IMG/VR virus record: IMGVR_UViG_3300033153_010157
Span: 1 to 41,931 of that record
Direction: 5' to 3' (one strand)
Length of the DNA: 41,931 bases
Origin: a virus
Shown here: positions 19,325 to 27,869 of the stretch, one piece after another
How positions within the stretch are numbered: position 1 is the stretch's first letter
How the letters are laid out: the number at the start of each line of letters is the position of its first letter
The notes under the pieces: generated by a model
Told to the model about the DNA's origin: nothing
What the model saw: only the letters and a program-made list of their open reading frames with translations
Database searches by the model: none
Program-made: the position numbers and the translations under genes

Positions 19325-21121
19325 TTAATATTCTCCAGTTCCAAGCTCGCCAGCCGCACCAACGCAAATAGAAAATCCAGCACCGTCAGAATCAATATTG
19401 TAATTGTCAGTGATAAACGGCTCCGCCATTAATGCCCACGTACCAGTAGGATCTACAGCCCAACCGACCTCATCGTTATGAGCAACGGCTATCCACTTTG
19501 TTCCATCGTAAACAACGCCACGCATAAGAGACGCACCAAACGGAGATGACGCGACCTGCGTCCAAGAGATTCCATCTGTTGAATAAGCTAGCTTGCCAGC
19601 TGCGCCACAAGCAACCCAGTATCCATTTCCATAGTAGATGCCAAAAATATTATCTGCTCCAAAAGACGATGTGCGCTGCGTCCAGGTACCGCTAGCTGAT
19701 GTAGCCGTTGCTAGCTTGCCTGCATACCCAACCATTACCCATAAACTATTTGCATAATGCAGACCACGTATGTTAGTAACGCCGAAAGATGACGTCCTAG
19801 ACGTCCACGTTGTAGTTGGATCTGGCGCACTCGCAAGCTCACCTCCGTCTCCAGCAACTGCCCAAAGCGAACCATCATAGCCAACAGCATGAACAACGTC
19901 AGCATTCGGATTGGTCCTCTGGGTCCACGTTCCGGTGGGGTCGGTCGCAGTCGCTATCTTGCCTCCAGCCCCTGACGCAACATACATAGATGTTCCATCG
20001 GTCATAACATCCCAAATGAGATCCGCTCCAAACGAAGACGTTCTTTGTGTCCAGTTAACCCCGTCTGGGGAAGTCGCCAGCTTTCCAGCAGCCCCAACGG
20101 CTGTCCAGTATGTCGATCCATCGTAACGAACACTGTAAATAGCGTCCGCGGTGAAAGATGAAACTCGAAGCGTAAACGTTGGCAAATCAATGCTTGTCTG
20201 ACCATCATTCCCACCTGATGCTGATGTAGTTACTATGAACCCATTACCATAAGCAGCGCCCCATACGGCATCCTTATTAGACGATGACGCATGCCATGTT
20301 ATTCCATCTGCCGAAATAGCTATATCGGTTGTTGCGTTCGCAAAAGCAACAAACAAATTCTCAGTGTCATCCCATACAACAGACGGTATAAACTCAGCTC
20401 CTCCGAAATCATTTGACCTCTGGGTCCACGTTCCGGTGGGGTCACTAGCAGTCGCAATTTTTCCAGTAGTAGCCGTTGCAACCCATAAAGATAAATGAGC
20501 AGAATAAGTTGCCGCCAAAATACGTGTAGCACCAAAAGATGAGGTTCTGGCCGTCCAAGCTCCGGTAGGGTCTGGTGCTGTACTGAGCTTGCCACTGTGA
20601 CCAGCTATAACCCAATACGTACCATCCCACCAAACTGCTCTGATTCCATCTGCTCCATGCCCACTTGTACGCTGGGTCCAAGTCCCAGTGGGATCAGTAG
20701 CCGTTGCTATCTTGCCAGCCTCGGCAACCGCAACCCATATACCATTTGCGTAATGAAGACCCCGTATATTAGTAGCACCAAAAGACGACGTTCTAGACGT
20801 CCAAGCCCCTGTAGGATCTGTAGCTGTCACCATGTAACCATTAATCCCAGCGGCACACCAATAGGTTCCATCCCAGTACACACCATAAAGAGTCTGGGCC
20901 ATTGCATTTTCTTGATTTGTCCACGTAATGCCATCCGTAGACGTAGCAATATCCGTTGCTCCTGCTCCATCTTGTGATGTAGCTACCCAATATTCGCTAC
21001 CATCGTAAGCAACAGAAATAGGCCCATTACCACAATTAAGAGTTCTGTTCGTCCAATCATAAGGACTAGTAAACGACCTCCTCCTAGCAGAGCCCAATAT
21101 AGCGGGCATTGACATGATCAT
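19325..21121 (-). CDS. Fourteen-repeat double beta-propeller protein (598 aa)
   Basis: A 598-residue protein starting at ATG 21121 (GGAGGTGACTTAGC upstream), overlapping the upstream stop by four bases. After about 17 residues the whole sequence is made of repeats of about 40 residues, of the form SFGA-x-x-I-x-x-x-x-YxNGxWVAx-x-x-GK-x-ATATDPTGTW-T-x-RT. I count fourteen, the last shortened. Fourteen is two sets of seven, so a double seven-bladed propeller is predicted. Asp-box-like turns (TDGITW, PDGVNW) occur in some blades. No fibre shaft or enzyme active site is visible. It is probably exported on the virion as a receptor-binding or fibre-tip protein assembled with its neighbours. Confidence 0.8.
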   Translation of the reverse strand: MIMSMPAILGSARRRSFTSPYDWTNRTLNCGNGPISVAYDGSEYWVATSQDGAGATDIATSTDGITWTNQENAMAQTLYGVYWDGTYWCAAGINGYMVTATDPTGAWTSRTSSFGATNIRGLHYANGIWVAVAEAGKIATATDPTGTWTQRTSGHGADGIRAVWWDGTYWVIAGHSGKLSTAPDPTGAWTARTSSFGATRILAATYSAHLSLWVATATTGKIATASDPTGTWTQRSNDFGGAEFIPSVVWDDTENLFVAFANATTDIAISADGITWHASSSNKDAVWGAAYGNGFIVTTSASGGNDGQTSIDLPTFTLRVSSFTADAIYSVRYDGSTYWTAVGAAGKLATSPDGVNWTQRTSSFGADLIWDVMTDGTSMYVASGAGGKIATATDPTGTWTQRTNPNADVVHAVGYDGSLWAVAGDGGELASAPDPTTTWTSRTSSFGVTNIRGLHYANSLWVMVGYAGKLATATSASGTWTQRTSSFGADNIFGIYYGNGYWVACGAAGKLAYSTDGISWTQVASSPFGASLMRGVVYDGTKWIAVAHNDEVGWAVDPTGTWALMAEPFITDNYNIDSDGAGFSICVGAAGELGTGEY

Positions 21122-23556
21122 GCTAAGTCACCTCCGCAAACCCATTCGTTCGTCAGGATCTTCGTAACCGACACAACGGCATACTGTCCAGCCGTATCTA
21201 ACAACGCACCCCTAGACCTTAAGGTCACACCACCCTCAGGAGCCAGTGTCACTACACCAGCGCCAAGTTGCGTTATAAGAACGTTTGTACCGATATCCAT
21301 TGCAACATCACCATTAACTGGAATCGTCACTGTGATAGCCGCTCCGTTCGTACAGGTCACTATCTTTCCACGATCCCCTTGAACAAGCTCATACGTCACG
21401 CCCACCTGATTATTTACACCGATTGTTCCAGTCGAACTCAAGTCGATCGTGCCCGCACCGCCCGTAACCTCTACCGAACTGTCAGCAGAAGCAACCGTCG
21501 CGAAGACAGGGTCTGCGCCCGTGCTGCCCACCAGCAATTGACCATTCGTACCCACCGCTAGGGCCGTAATAGCACCAGTACCAGAACCAACAAGAGCACC
21601 GTGATCAGTAAACGTTGAAGCTCCCGTACCACCATATTGTACCTCAAGGTCAGCCGTTAACTGTAAATCGTCTATGATGACCTGACCTGTTCCCTTTGCT
21701 GTAATGTTTATGTTTATATTTCCATCTGACCCGTCTGCAATAAGAGATGTGCCCGCAAGAGTCACACCCGCCGCCGCAACGTTAGTATCAAATGTCGTTG
21801 CAAGGACAGTTGTACTCCAGGTGGGGTCTCCTGCCGTGTTGCCTACGATGACTTCGCCCGTGGCGCCTACTGCAAGTGAGCCGATAGCGCTTCCGGTTCC
21901 GTTCCCAATAAGAACTGCATGGTCTGTCGTTGATGCTCCCCAGTCGTCTATAGTGTCTAGTGCGACCTGGACAGTAGTATCAGCCCCAGAAAGTATCCCA
22001 TCAAAGTTCGTAACATCCGTTAGCACTAATGAGGCCTGGTTCGTTCCACCACCCCCAGAAATAGTGCCGATAAGGGTAGACTTGGCTATGATGACGTCGA
22101 CGATCGTGTCAGTAGATTGCTTGTAAATTATGTACCCGAGCTGTGCGAACTCCAACTTAGCAAGCTCAGCAGTAGCGATAGCAACCGTACCAGCCGCCAC
22201 TGCGACCTGAGCAGTCACTAAGTTATTATACTCCTGATCATCCAGAACAGCCCAATAAGTAGGAGTAGCAGCAGTGATGTTGTCCTTAGAAACATAAAGC
22301 GTATAAATACTATACTTAGTACCAGTAGGAGCAGTAGCTGTGCCTGCGCTATTCCAGAATCCATTAAATGTATCCGATGATTGATACGTTATCCATTTTC
22401 CAGCTCCATTTGTTAGCATCTGGTTCCACGACTCCGCTGTAGCGCCACCATCCGGTATGTCCGTATAGAGACCATGGTCAGCAAGCTCGTCCGCACCAAC
22501 TATCTCTATCTTCTGCGTCCCATTAAGTGTAATGTTGGCACCCTGATCATTGTTCTCAATAACCGTGCCGATAACTTCATGAAGGTACCACGATATGCAT
22601 GAACAGAATCGATATGGATGATTCTCTTTTACCGTATACTGAATATTAGTGCCACTTGAATCACGTAAACACTCAAAAAGAACGATATAGTCATCAAATG
22701 TCGCCTCAGCAAACGAGGTGGTCTTTCCAATTGTACCAGTGTCATCCATGTAGATCAGGTATGTATTACCAGCTGTCATGCCAGTGACTGTTTGGGCACC
22801 TGCCCATGTAACAAGAACACTGTTTATGTACCCCGTTCCACCACGCAACACCTCAAAGCTACCAAGAACCGTGTCGTCAAAGTAAGCACCTGCTCCGGTC
22901 CATGTTGCAAACCCAGTTGAGTGCGCAATGGCACCCGAAATGGAAAGGAACCCACTGCCGTCTGCGATGAGTCCGCCGCTTACATAATCCTGGAACCGAA
23001 CCGTACCTACAATATCAAGATTAGCACCAGCAACAAGTGCGCCTGCCGTTGCCTCTATGTTTCCGAGTACCGCCTGAACGCCGCCGTTGGTTGCGATGAC
23101 ACCGTTGCCTGCAGTACATGAGCCAGAGACATTCAAGTTTCCTGCTGATGCAATGAAGTCACCCGTTGTGGTTGTAATGTTTGTCCCCGCTACAATCGTT
23201 GTTGTAGACGAAATGCTGTTAGCAGCAAGTGCACCCGCAAGCGTCACATTATCATCCAGTACTGCCGTAACAGTAGAACCTGCACCAGTGGTACTTATGT
23301 TCGTTCCACCCAGGACGTTTAATTCGCCCGCAGCTGCTACGGCAGTACCAGCGTCAGTGATAAAAGAGTCTGCTATCGCTCCACTATGCGTAATTGTTAA
23401 TGTACTTGTTCCTGGATTGCCAGTAACAGTAATTCCCGTACCTCCCAAAAAGTCGATATTACCAGTTGTCGGGCCGACCGCACCTCCGGCGTCCCCAGTA
23501 ATGGTCTGTACGACCGAAGAAGATATTAATGTTAAATATTGACCCGCCTGGCTCAT
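21118..23556 (-). CDS. Large tail fibre (812 aa)
   Basis: An 812-residue protein starting at ATG 23556 after AAAGGAGAATCGAG. It is rich in Gly, Thr, Ala, Val and Asn, with beta-helix-type repeats (NITTTTGDFIASAGNLNVSG, GGTGASTFTDHGALVGSGTG, VGTNGQLLVGSTGADPVF). A central, more globular part lies at about 270-470 (NTYLIYMDDTGTIG, ENHPYRFCSCISWYLHEVIG). The C-terminus (TYELVQGDRGKIVTCTNGAA and onward) resembles small trimeric fibre tips in environmental phages. It probably forms a trimeric fibre. No depolymerase active site is recognised. Confidence 0.8.
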   Translation of the reverse strand: MSQAGQYLTLISSSVVQTITGDAGGAVGPTTGNIDFLGGTGITVTGNPGTSTLTITHSGAIADSFITDAGTAVAAAGELNVLGGTNISTTGAGSTVTAVLDDNVTLAGALAANSISSTTTIVAGTNITTTTGDFIASAGNLNVSGSCTAGNGVIATNGGVQAVLGNIEATAGALVAGANLDIVGTVRFQDYVSGGLIADGSGFLSISGAIAHSTGFATWTGAGAYFDDTVLGSFEVLRGGTGYINSVLVTWAGAQTVTGMTAGNTYLIYMDDTGTIGKTTSFAEATFDDYIVLFECLRDSSGTNIQYTVKENHPYRFCSCISWYLHEVIGTVIENNDQGANITLNGTQKIEIVGADELADHGLYTDIPDGGATAESWNQMLTNGAGKWITYQSSDTFNGFWNSAGTATAPTGTKYSIYTLYVSKDNITAATPTYWAVLDDQEYNNLVTAQVAVAAGTVAIATAELAKLEFAQLGYIIYKQSTDTIVDVIIAKSTLIGTISGGGGTNQASLVLTDVTNFDGILSGADTTVQVALDTIDDWGASTTDHAVLIGNGTGSAIGSLAVGATGEVIVGNTAGDPTWSTTVLATTFDTNVAAAGVTLAGTSLIADGSDGNININITAKGTGQVIIDDLQLTADLEVQYGGTGASTFTDHGALVGSGTGAITALAVGTNGQLLVGSTGADPVFATVASADSSVEVTGGAGTIDLSSTGTIGVNNQVGVTYELVQGDRGKIVTCTNGAAITVTIPVNGDVAMDIGTNVLITQLGAGVVTLAPEGGVTLRSRGALLDTAGQYAVVSVTKILTNEWVCGGDLA

Positions 23557-23568
23557 CTCGATTCTCCT

Positions 23569-23910
23569 TTATCTTGTTGCCGTATAAGCAGTTACATAAA
23601 CATCGCCACTTGTCGGTGTCTCATTGCGCTTGGCATAAATTCTCGTTCCATCTGGAAGATAACAACCATCTTCACGAGCCTTATTTGCCGTTACATCCAA
23701 CAAGAGAAAAGAATTAGAAGCCATTGCCTCATGATTATTTACCCCGTCAAACGAGATCCACAAAAGTGCATCTGTTAAATTTTGAATCCTTAAAATACGT
23801 ACTGGATCCGAAAACGCTGTGCCGACACCGGTGTAGTTTGCAACGATAGCCCCAAACGCTAAAGAGCGAACAGGATCCGGAAAGAGCCTTATTGCTCGTG
23901 AATTTGCCAT
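23569..23910 (-). CDS. Small virion-associated protein, paralogue of 24263-24598 (113 aa)
   Basis: A 113-residue protein starting at ATG 23910 after TGAGGAGAGATA. The core LRIQNLTDALLWISFDGVNNHE, then GTRIYAKRN and GDVYVTAY, is shared with the 111-residue protein two genes upstream (LRIN-NTSD, SFDGV--HE, GTKIYAR, GDIYLSGY). The ISFDG(V)-HE pattern is common in small beta-sandwich proteins placed beside fibre genes in phages. It may cap or link fibres. Located directly before the 812-residue fibre. Confidence 0.75.
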   Translation of the reverse strand: MANSRAIRLFPDPVRSLAFGAIVANYTGVGTAFSDPVRILRIQNLTDALLWISFDGVNNHEAMASNSFLLLDVTANKAREDGCYLPDGTRIYAKRNETPTSGDVYVTAYTATR

Positions 23911-23929
23911 TATCTCTCCTCAGTTTAAG

Positions 23930-23972
23930 CTTGCTGCGCAGGCGAAAATATCTAAAACTCCTGCGCAGCAAG
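23930..23972 (-). other. Perfect 13-pair intergenic hairpin
   Basis: CTTGCTGCGCAGG (23930-23942) and CCTGCGCAGCAAG (23960-23972) form a perfect 13-pair stem with a 17-base loop between two genes of the fibre operon. No T-run follows in either direction. It could be an RNase III site, an mRNA stabiliser or a protein-binding palindrome. Confidence 0.85.
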
Positions 23973-23985
23973 ATGAATGTAGTCG

Positions 23986-24246
23986 TTATTTTTCTACAGT
24001 TTCTTCTTCGTCTGCTTTCGCCGCCTCCTTTGCCTTCACCTTCTCTACCTCTTCATTGAAAATACGCGCTATCTCATTAGCTGCGTTAACCGCAGCATTA
24101 TAGCACTCAGGAAGAGGAGAATTAAAAGGCATAATAAACTGGTACTTCCTATCACCTGTTCCCTCAACCGTAATCACCATGCTGTGACCAGTCTTCGCTT
24201 CCAACTTCACAAATCCGTTCTCTTCTTTCTTCTTCTCTTCGCTCAT
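23986..24246 (-). CDS. Small charged protein in fibre operon (86 aa)
   Basis: An 86-residue protein starting at ATG 24246 after GGGGAGAAAG. It has charged ends (SEEKKKEENG, EKVKAKEAAKADEEETVEK) around a compact middle (HSMVITVEGTGDRKYQFIMPFNSPLPECYNAAVNAANEIARIF). This resembles small alpha/beta proteins often found near phage fibres, possibly chaperones, but I cannot name the family. It sits between two related small beta proteins. Confidence 0.7.
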   Translation of the reverse strand: MSEEKKKEENGFVKLEAKTGHSMVITVEGTGDRKYQFIMPFNSPLPECYNAAVNAANEIARIFNEEVEKVKAKEAAKADEEETVEK

Positions 24247-24262
24247 CTTTCTCCCCGTTGGG

Positions 24263-24598
24263 TTAAAATGTTAACTGATAATATCCACTAAGATATATGT
24301 CACCCTTAAGCTGGAACCCGCCCCTAGCGTATATCTTAGTTCCTTTTGCAAAGTTAGACCTATTGCTCGTTTGTGGCTCTCTTGCCCGTATCTGAAGCGT
24401 TTCCCCGGTGCGAACAAACTCGTGATCCGTTACACCATCAAAACTGACTATAATATTGCCATCCGACGTGTTGTTTATTCGCAATAGATAGCATGGATAG
24501 GGTAATCCATTAGTATTGATAACAACGAAACCATCGCCGATCTCTCCCGAATCAAGAGACGTCATCTCAATCGGCCAACAACCGTTCTTCGATTTCAT
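24263..24598 (-). CDS. Small virion-associated protein, paralogue of 23569-23910 (111 aa)
   Basis: A 111-residue protein starting at ATG 24598 after GAAAGGAAGTTA. It shares the LRI-N-T, SFDGV-HE, G-T-IYA and GD-Y patterns with the 113-residue protein, so the two are duplicates. It begins with a distinct 40-residue part (SKNGCWPIEMTSLDSGEIGD). It lies just after the 879-residue fibre gene, as its paralogue lies before the 812-residue one. Pairing of one such protein with each fibre is suggestive. Confidence 0.75.
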   Translation of the reverse strand: MKSKNGCWPIEMTSLDSGEIGDGFVVINTNGLPYPCYLLRINNTSDGNIIVSFDGVTDHEFVRTGETLQIRAREPQTSNRSNFAKGTKIYARGGFQLKGDIYLSGYYQLTF

Positions 24599-24651
24599 TA
24601 ACTTCCTTTCTTTTTAAGTGTAGCACCTTCACTTGCCGTCACACCAGACTT

Positions 24652-24685
24652 TAGGGGAGCGGACCTGTGTTTAACCGCCCCCCTA
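24652..24685 (-). terminator. GC-rich hairpin after the 879-aa fibre (terminator-like)
   Basis: TAGGGG-A-GCGG (24652-24662) pairs with CCGC-C-CCCCTA (24675-24685), with one A/C mismatch. It lies 20 bases after the fibre stop on the minus strand. There is no clear T-run, so attenuation or mRNA protection is as likely as full termination. Confidence 0.5.
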
Positions 24686-24704
24686 GGCTTATGTGTTGTC
24701 AGAT

Positions 24705-27344
24705 CTAAGCGGCAAACAGCCAGAAGCTTATGACAACGTTGCCATTCAAAGCAGCTGCACCATTATTAGTGAGCGTAACCTCAAACGAACCAGCTTTAGG
24801 TTCAACTCTCGTTACCGACATTTGGGCATCATTCGCGCCAAGATTCGACGCTGTTACAAGCATAGCGGAGGTCGTTGTACATAGACCGTTAGTCACTGTA
24901 AACACCTGCTCTGCAGCAGAAGCGGTTACTTGCCCAGTGTAAGTCCCCACTCCAACGTTAGCGTTGATCGTGAGAGATACACCAGCCACACTTGCCGTTG
25001 CAGGAACCATGGTCATAATACCCAAAGTTGGGGTCAGTGTAATTCCTGCTGATCCACCTGTTATCTCAACTTCAGTAGCTCCAGTTGCGTTTCCGATCTG
25101 GATGACCCGAGCGGCTGCACCCGTGCCGATGTTCATATTCTGAGCGACGTTGTCATCACCGATGTTTATTACGCCAGCTGATGAGTTGATCGATAGAGCA
25201 TCTACAGCATCAATGTCTATAACGCCACCACCGTTCACCGTTAGCGCACCTGTGCCCGCTTGAACCGTCGTTGCGCCAGCACCCGTCACTGTACCCACAT
25301 TCACCGCGTGAGCGACCGCATTTACGCCCAGATCCAAATTACCAGTACCACAGTTTAGAACCACAGAGGTGGCAGCGGTTGCGTTTCCTACGGTGATTAT
25401 TCTTGCAGCAGCTCCTATTCCCACGTTTATATTTTGAGCGACTGCGTCTACGCCGATACCAATTGTGCCGGCCGAGGATTCAATCGTAAGAGCATCAACT
25501 GCATCAATGGTAACAACTCCGCCACCATTTACAGCCAAGGCTCCAGTTCCACATTGAACCGTTGTTGCGGCAGCACCCGTCGTCGAGCCCACATTCACCG
25601 CGTGAGCGATTGCGTTAACGCCCAGATCCAACGCCCCAGTACCTACTTCAAGCGCTATTGCCGTGGCTCCCGTCGAATTTCCTACGGTGATTACCCGAGC
25701 CGCCGCTCCGACGCCGATCGAAATATTCTGGGCGACTGCATCGACGCCAATGCCGATTGTTCCAGCCGAAGATTCAATTGTAAGAGCATCAACGGCATCA
25801 ATAGCAACTGTTCCGCCACCATTTACAATCATAGCGCCAGTGCCACATTGCACAGTCGATGCCGCAGCGCCAGTCGTCGAGCCCACTGTGACTTGGTGCG
25901 CAATGGCATTAGTTCCGACATTCAACGCACCCGTTCCAGTGTTAAGCGCTATCGAGGTAGTGCCAGTCGAGTTCCCGAAAACCAGATCTCGCTGAGCCGC
26001 ACCTGTTCCGACATTAATTCCTTGAGCGACCGCATCTAGTCCTATTCCGATTGTACTTGTTGAACTTTCAATAGCTATTGCACCAACGGCATCAATGGTC
26101 AAAGCACCACCAGCATTAAGCCCCAGCGCACCTGTACCCGTCTGGATGATTGTATTGGAGGTTGTGTTTGTCGATCCGACGGTTGTCGTGTGGGCGGTTG
26201 CATTAGCCCCAAGTGTCACATCGCCAGTTCCACAATTGATGTCAACCGCTGTCGCCCCGGTTCCATTTCCGATCGTCACCGTTCTTACGCCAGCCGTGCC
26301 AACATTCACTGCAAATGCATCTGCATCTGTACCGACTCCAATAGCTGCACCCGATGAGTTGAGCTCAAGGACACCTACAGCATCAGCTGTAATGGCGTCA
26401 GTCGATGTAACAGCAACATCACCCGTTCCTGATTGAATAACCGTTGCTGCAGTTGTATTTGTGGATCCGACGGTCACCGTGTGAGCGGCCGCATCTGTTC
26501 CTACATTTATAGCAGCTGTTCCAGAAATAAGAGCTATTACTCCGTTTGCTGTGGTTACAGCGATACCGCCCGTACCAGCGTCAATGTCTATACCACCAGC
26601 TGCATCTGAAGCATCAATGATAACTGCGTTAGCAGCTGCTATTCCACCATCTATTGTTATACCGCCATCATCTGATTCGAGATGGACCGAGTCGACACCT
26701 GTTCCCTGATCAGCATAAAGGTGTATTGTTTCCGCAGCACCACCATTAGCATGAAGATAAATATCATCTCCAGCATTATCGGTAGCTGTAATTACGCAGG
26801 TTCCAGCCGTCATCGTGAAGTCAATAGCTGCAGTAAGAGAACCAGCAACCGATGGACTATTGTCCAGGTTAACCGTCATATTCTGTCCGGCACCCACAGT
26901 ATTTACGTTCAATCCGCCAACAATATTAATCACACCTGCAACTGGAGTCGCTGTGCCCGCATCACCATCAAGAGAGGTAAGAGCGGCTACGCCTGCTGCC
27001 TCAAGGTTAATAGCATTTGCGGCATTTGTGATCGTTACAGATCCACCTGTCGATGTAAGGTTGGCCCAGGCTGCATCTGCACCCGTTGCACCAATCCACA
27101 ATTGCCCGTCAGTGCCAACTGCTGTAGCACCCGTAAGATTTGTCCATGTTGCCGCATTATTGGCCATGTTCGTTATGATATAAACTTCACTATCATCTTG
27201 ATCGATCCAGATAGTGCCTAGCTCAGCCATATCAGTGGTTTGCGGCGCTCCAGTAGCCGAAACTATTGGTGCCTGATATATACCGGTAAGCTGATCCGGA
27301 TTGAAAACGTTATACTTAAGATTCCTCTTTTTATATACCGCCAT
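24705..27344 (-). CDS. Repetitive tail fibre (879 aa)
   Basis: An 879-residue protein starting at ATG 27344 after GAGGAGTGTGTA. Residues 1-75 (KRNLKYNVFNPDQLTGIYQA, TIWIDQDDSEVYIITNMANNAATWTNL) form a probable virion-attachment part similar to the start of the 610-residue fibre. The shaft is made of Gly/Ala/Thr/Val repeats with a 98-residue period, at least four copies, each with a VNVGSTTGAA, TVQCGTGAL, VNGGG, IDAVDALTIESSAGTIGIG pattern. The last 110 residues (LTINANVGVGTYTGQVTASAAEQ) are non-repetitive and probably the trimeric tip. It is first in the operon. Confidence 0.85.
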   Translation of the reverse strand: MAVYKKRNLKYNVFNPDQLTGIYQAPIVSATGAPQTTDMAELGTIWIDQDDSEVYIITNMANNAATWTNLTGATAVGTDGQLWIGATGADAAWANLTSTGGSVTITNAANAINLEAAGVAALTSLDGDAGTATPVAGVINIVGGLNVNTVGAGQNMTVNLDNSPSVAGSLTAAIDFTMTAGTCVITATDNAGDDIYLHANGGAAETIHLYADQGTGVDSVHLESDDGGITIDGGIAAANAVIIDASDAAGGIDIDAGTGGIAVTTANGVIALISGTAAINVGTDAAAHTVTVGSTNTTAATVIQSGTGDVAVTSTDAITADAVGVLELNSSGAAIGVGTDADAFAVNVGTAGVRTVTIGNGTGATAVDINCGTGDVTLGANATAHTTTVGSTNTTSNTIIQTGTGALGLNAGGALTIDAVGAIAIESSTSTIGIGLDAVAQGINVGTGAAQRDLVFGNSTGTTSIALNTGTGALNVGTNAIAHQVTVGSTTGAAASTVQCGTGAMIVNGGGTVAIDAVDALTIESSAGTIGIGVDAVAQNISIGVGAAARVITVGNSTGATAIALEVGTGALDLGVNAIAHAVNVGSTTGAAATTVQCGTGALAVNGGGVVTIDAVDALTIESSAGTIGIGVDAVAQNINVGIGAAARIITVGNATAATSVVLNCGTGNLDLGVNAVAHAVNVGTVTGAGATTVQAGTGALTVNGGGVIDIDAVDALSINSSAGVINIGDDNVAQNMNIGTGAAARVIQIGNATGATEVEITGGSAGITLTPTLGIMTMVPATASVAGVSLTINANVGVGTYTGQVTASAAEQVFTVTNGLCTTTSAMLVTASNLGANDAQMSVTRVEPKAGSFEVTLTNNGAAALNGNVVISFWLFAA
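25140..26325 (-). repeat. 294-bp tandem repeats in the fibre shaft, four units
   Basis: The codons for AVAQ or its variant recur near 25140, 25434, 25728, 26022 and 26316, always 294 bases apart. Units 2 and 3 from the right end of the coding order are most alike. The repeat encodes a 98-residue block, so units can be gained or lost in frame. The long open frames on the other strand here are a by-product of the repeats. Confidence 0.9.
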
Positions 27345-27432
27345 TACACACTCCTCGTTTTTGATGAAAAATTATTATCAGTATCAGCTTAACAGCGCTC
27401 TGAGAGGCATTACTAGCACTTTAAAAGGTTTG

Positions 27433-27461
27433 TTGACACACGATATAAGTAATGCTAGAGT
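27433..27461 (+). promoter_or_regulatory. Sigma-70-like promoter for the 27.5-28.6 kb island
   Basis: TTGACA (27433-27438), a 17-base spacer and TAGAGT (27456-27461), 70 bases before the first gene of the rightward three-gene island. The island points against the late genes on both sides, so its own promoter is required. Confidence 0.75.
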
Positions 27462-27530
27462 TATGCCAATTGAAATCAGAGTTATTGGCACCTTCGGTAA
27501 ATGTTTTTTCACTTTAAAAGGAGAGAGAGT

Positions 27531-27869
27531 ATGCACTTTGTATCTAAAACTGTTTGTTTGTTGGGTTTATTTTGCTTGGTTGGGGGGGCGGTGACGCCTG
27601 GGACACTCATCTTTGAAAGCAAGAAGTCGCATTTCGAAAGACACATAAGGCCGGTCCATGTAACGAGCGTCGATGACAAAACGGGTAAAAAGGCAGCAGG
27701 AGTTAAGACGACTGTACCTAGCAATGCAGCCCTTAAGGGTATGACGTTCTCTGACAGCAAGCTTGACTACAGCAAGAAGAAAACGATAAGAGTCATCAAG
27801 ACATCCATCGGCGCAGTATTCTTTGTTGCAGGATGCCTTCTTGGCGTTGGAATCGCCCGCTCGAGGTGA
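27531..27869 (+). CDS. Two-span membrane protein of the rightward island (112 aa)
   Basis: A 112-residue protein starting at ATG 27531 after AAAAGGAGAGAGAGT; an upstream in-frame ATG at 27501 lacks a good site. There is an N-terminal hydrophobic segment (VCLLGLFCLVGGAV), a hydrophilic middle (residues 30-85) and a C-terminal hydrophobic segment (TSIGAVFFVAGCLLGVGIA). The N-terminus could be a signal peptide or anchor. This suits an envelope protein made independently of the late operon, such as superinfection exclusion, but the family is not recognised. Confidence 0.7.
   Translation: MHFVSKTVCLLGLFCLVGGAVTPGTLIFESKKSHFERHIRPVHVTSVDDKTGKKAAGVKTTVPSNAALKGMTFSDSKLDYSKKKTIRVIKTSIGAVFFVAGCLLGVGIARSR

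Noticed and set aside
25140-26325. Evenly spaced repeats that could suggest a CRISPR array
   Set aside because: The whole 294-bp unit is repeated, with no short repeat and unique spacer pattern, and it is coding.
25434-27221. Long open frames on the plus strand opposite the 879-aa fibre
   Set aside because: They mirror the repetitive, stop-poor coding sequence of the fibre, lack ribosome-binding sites and encode low-complexity sequence.
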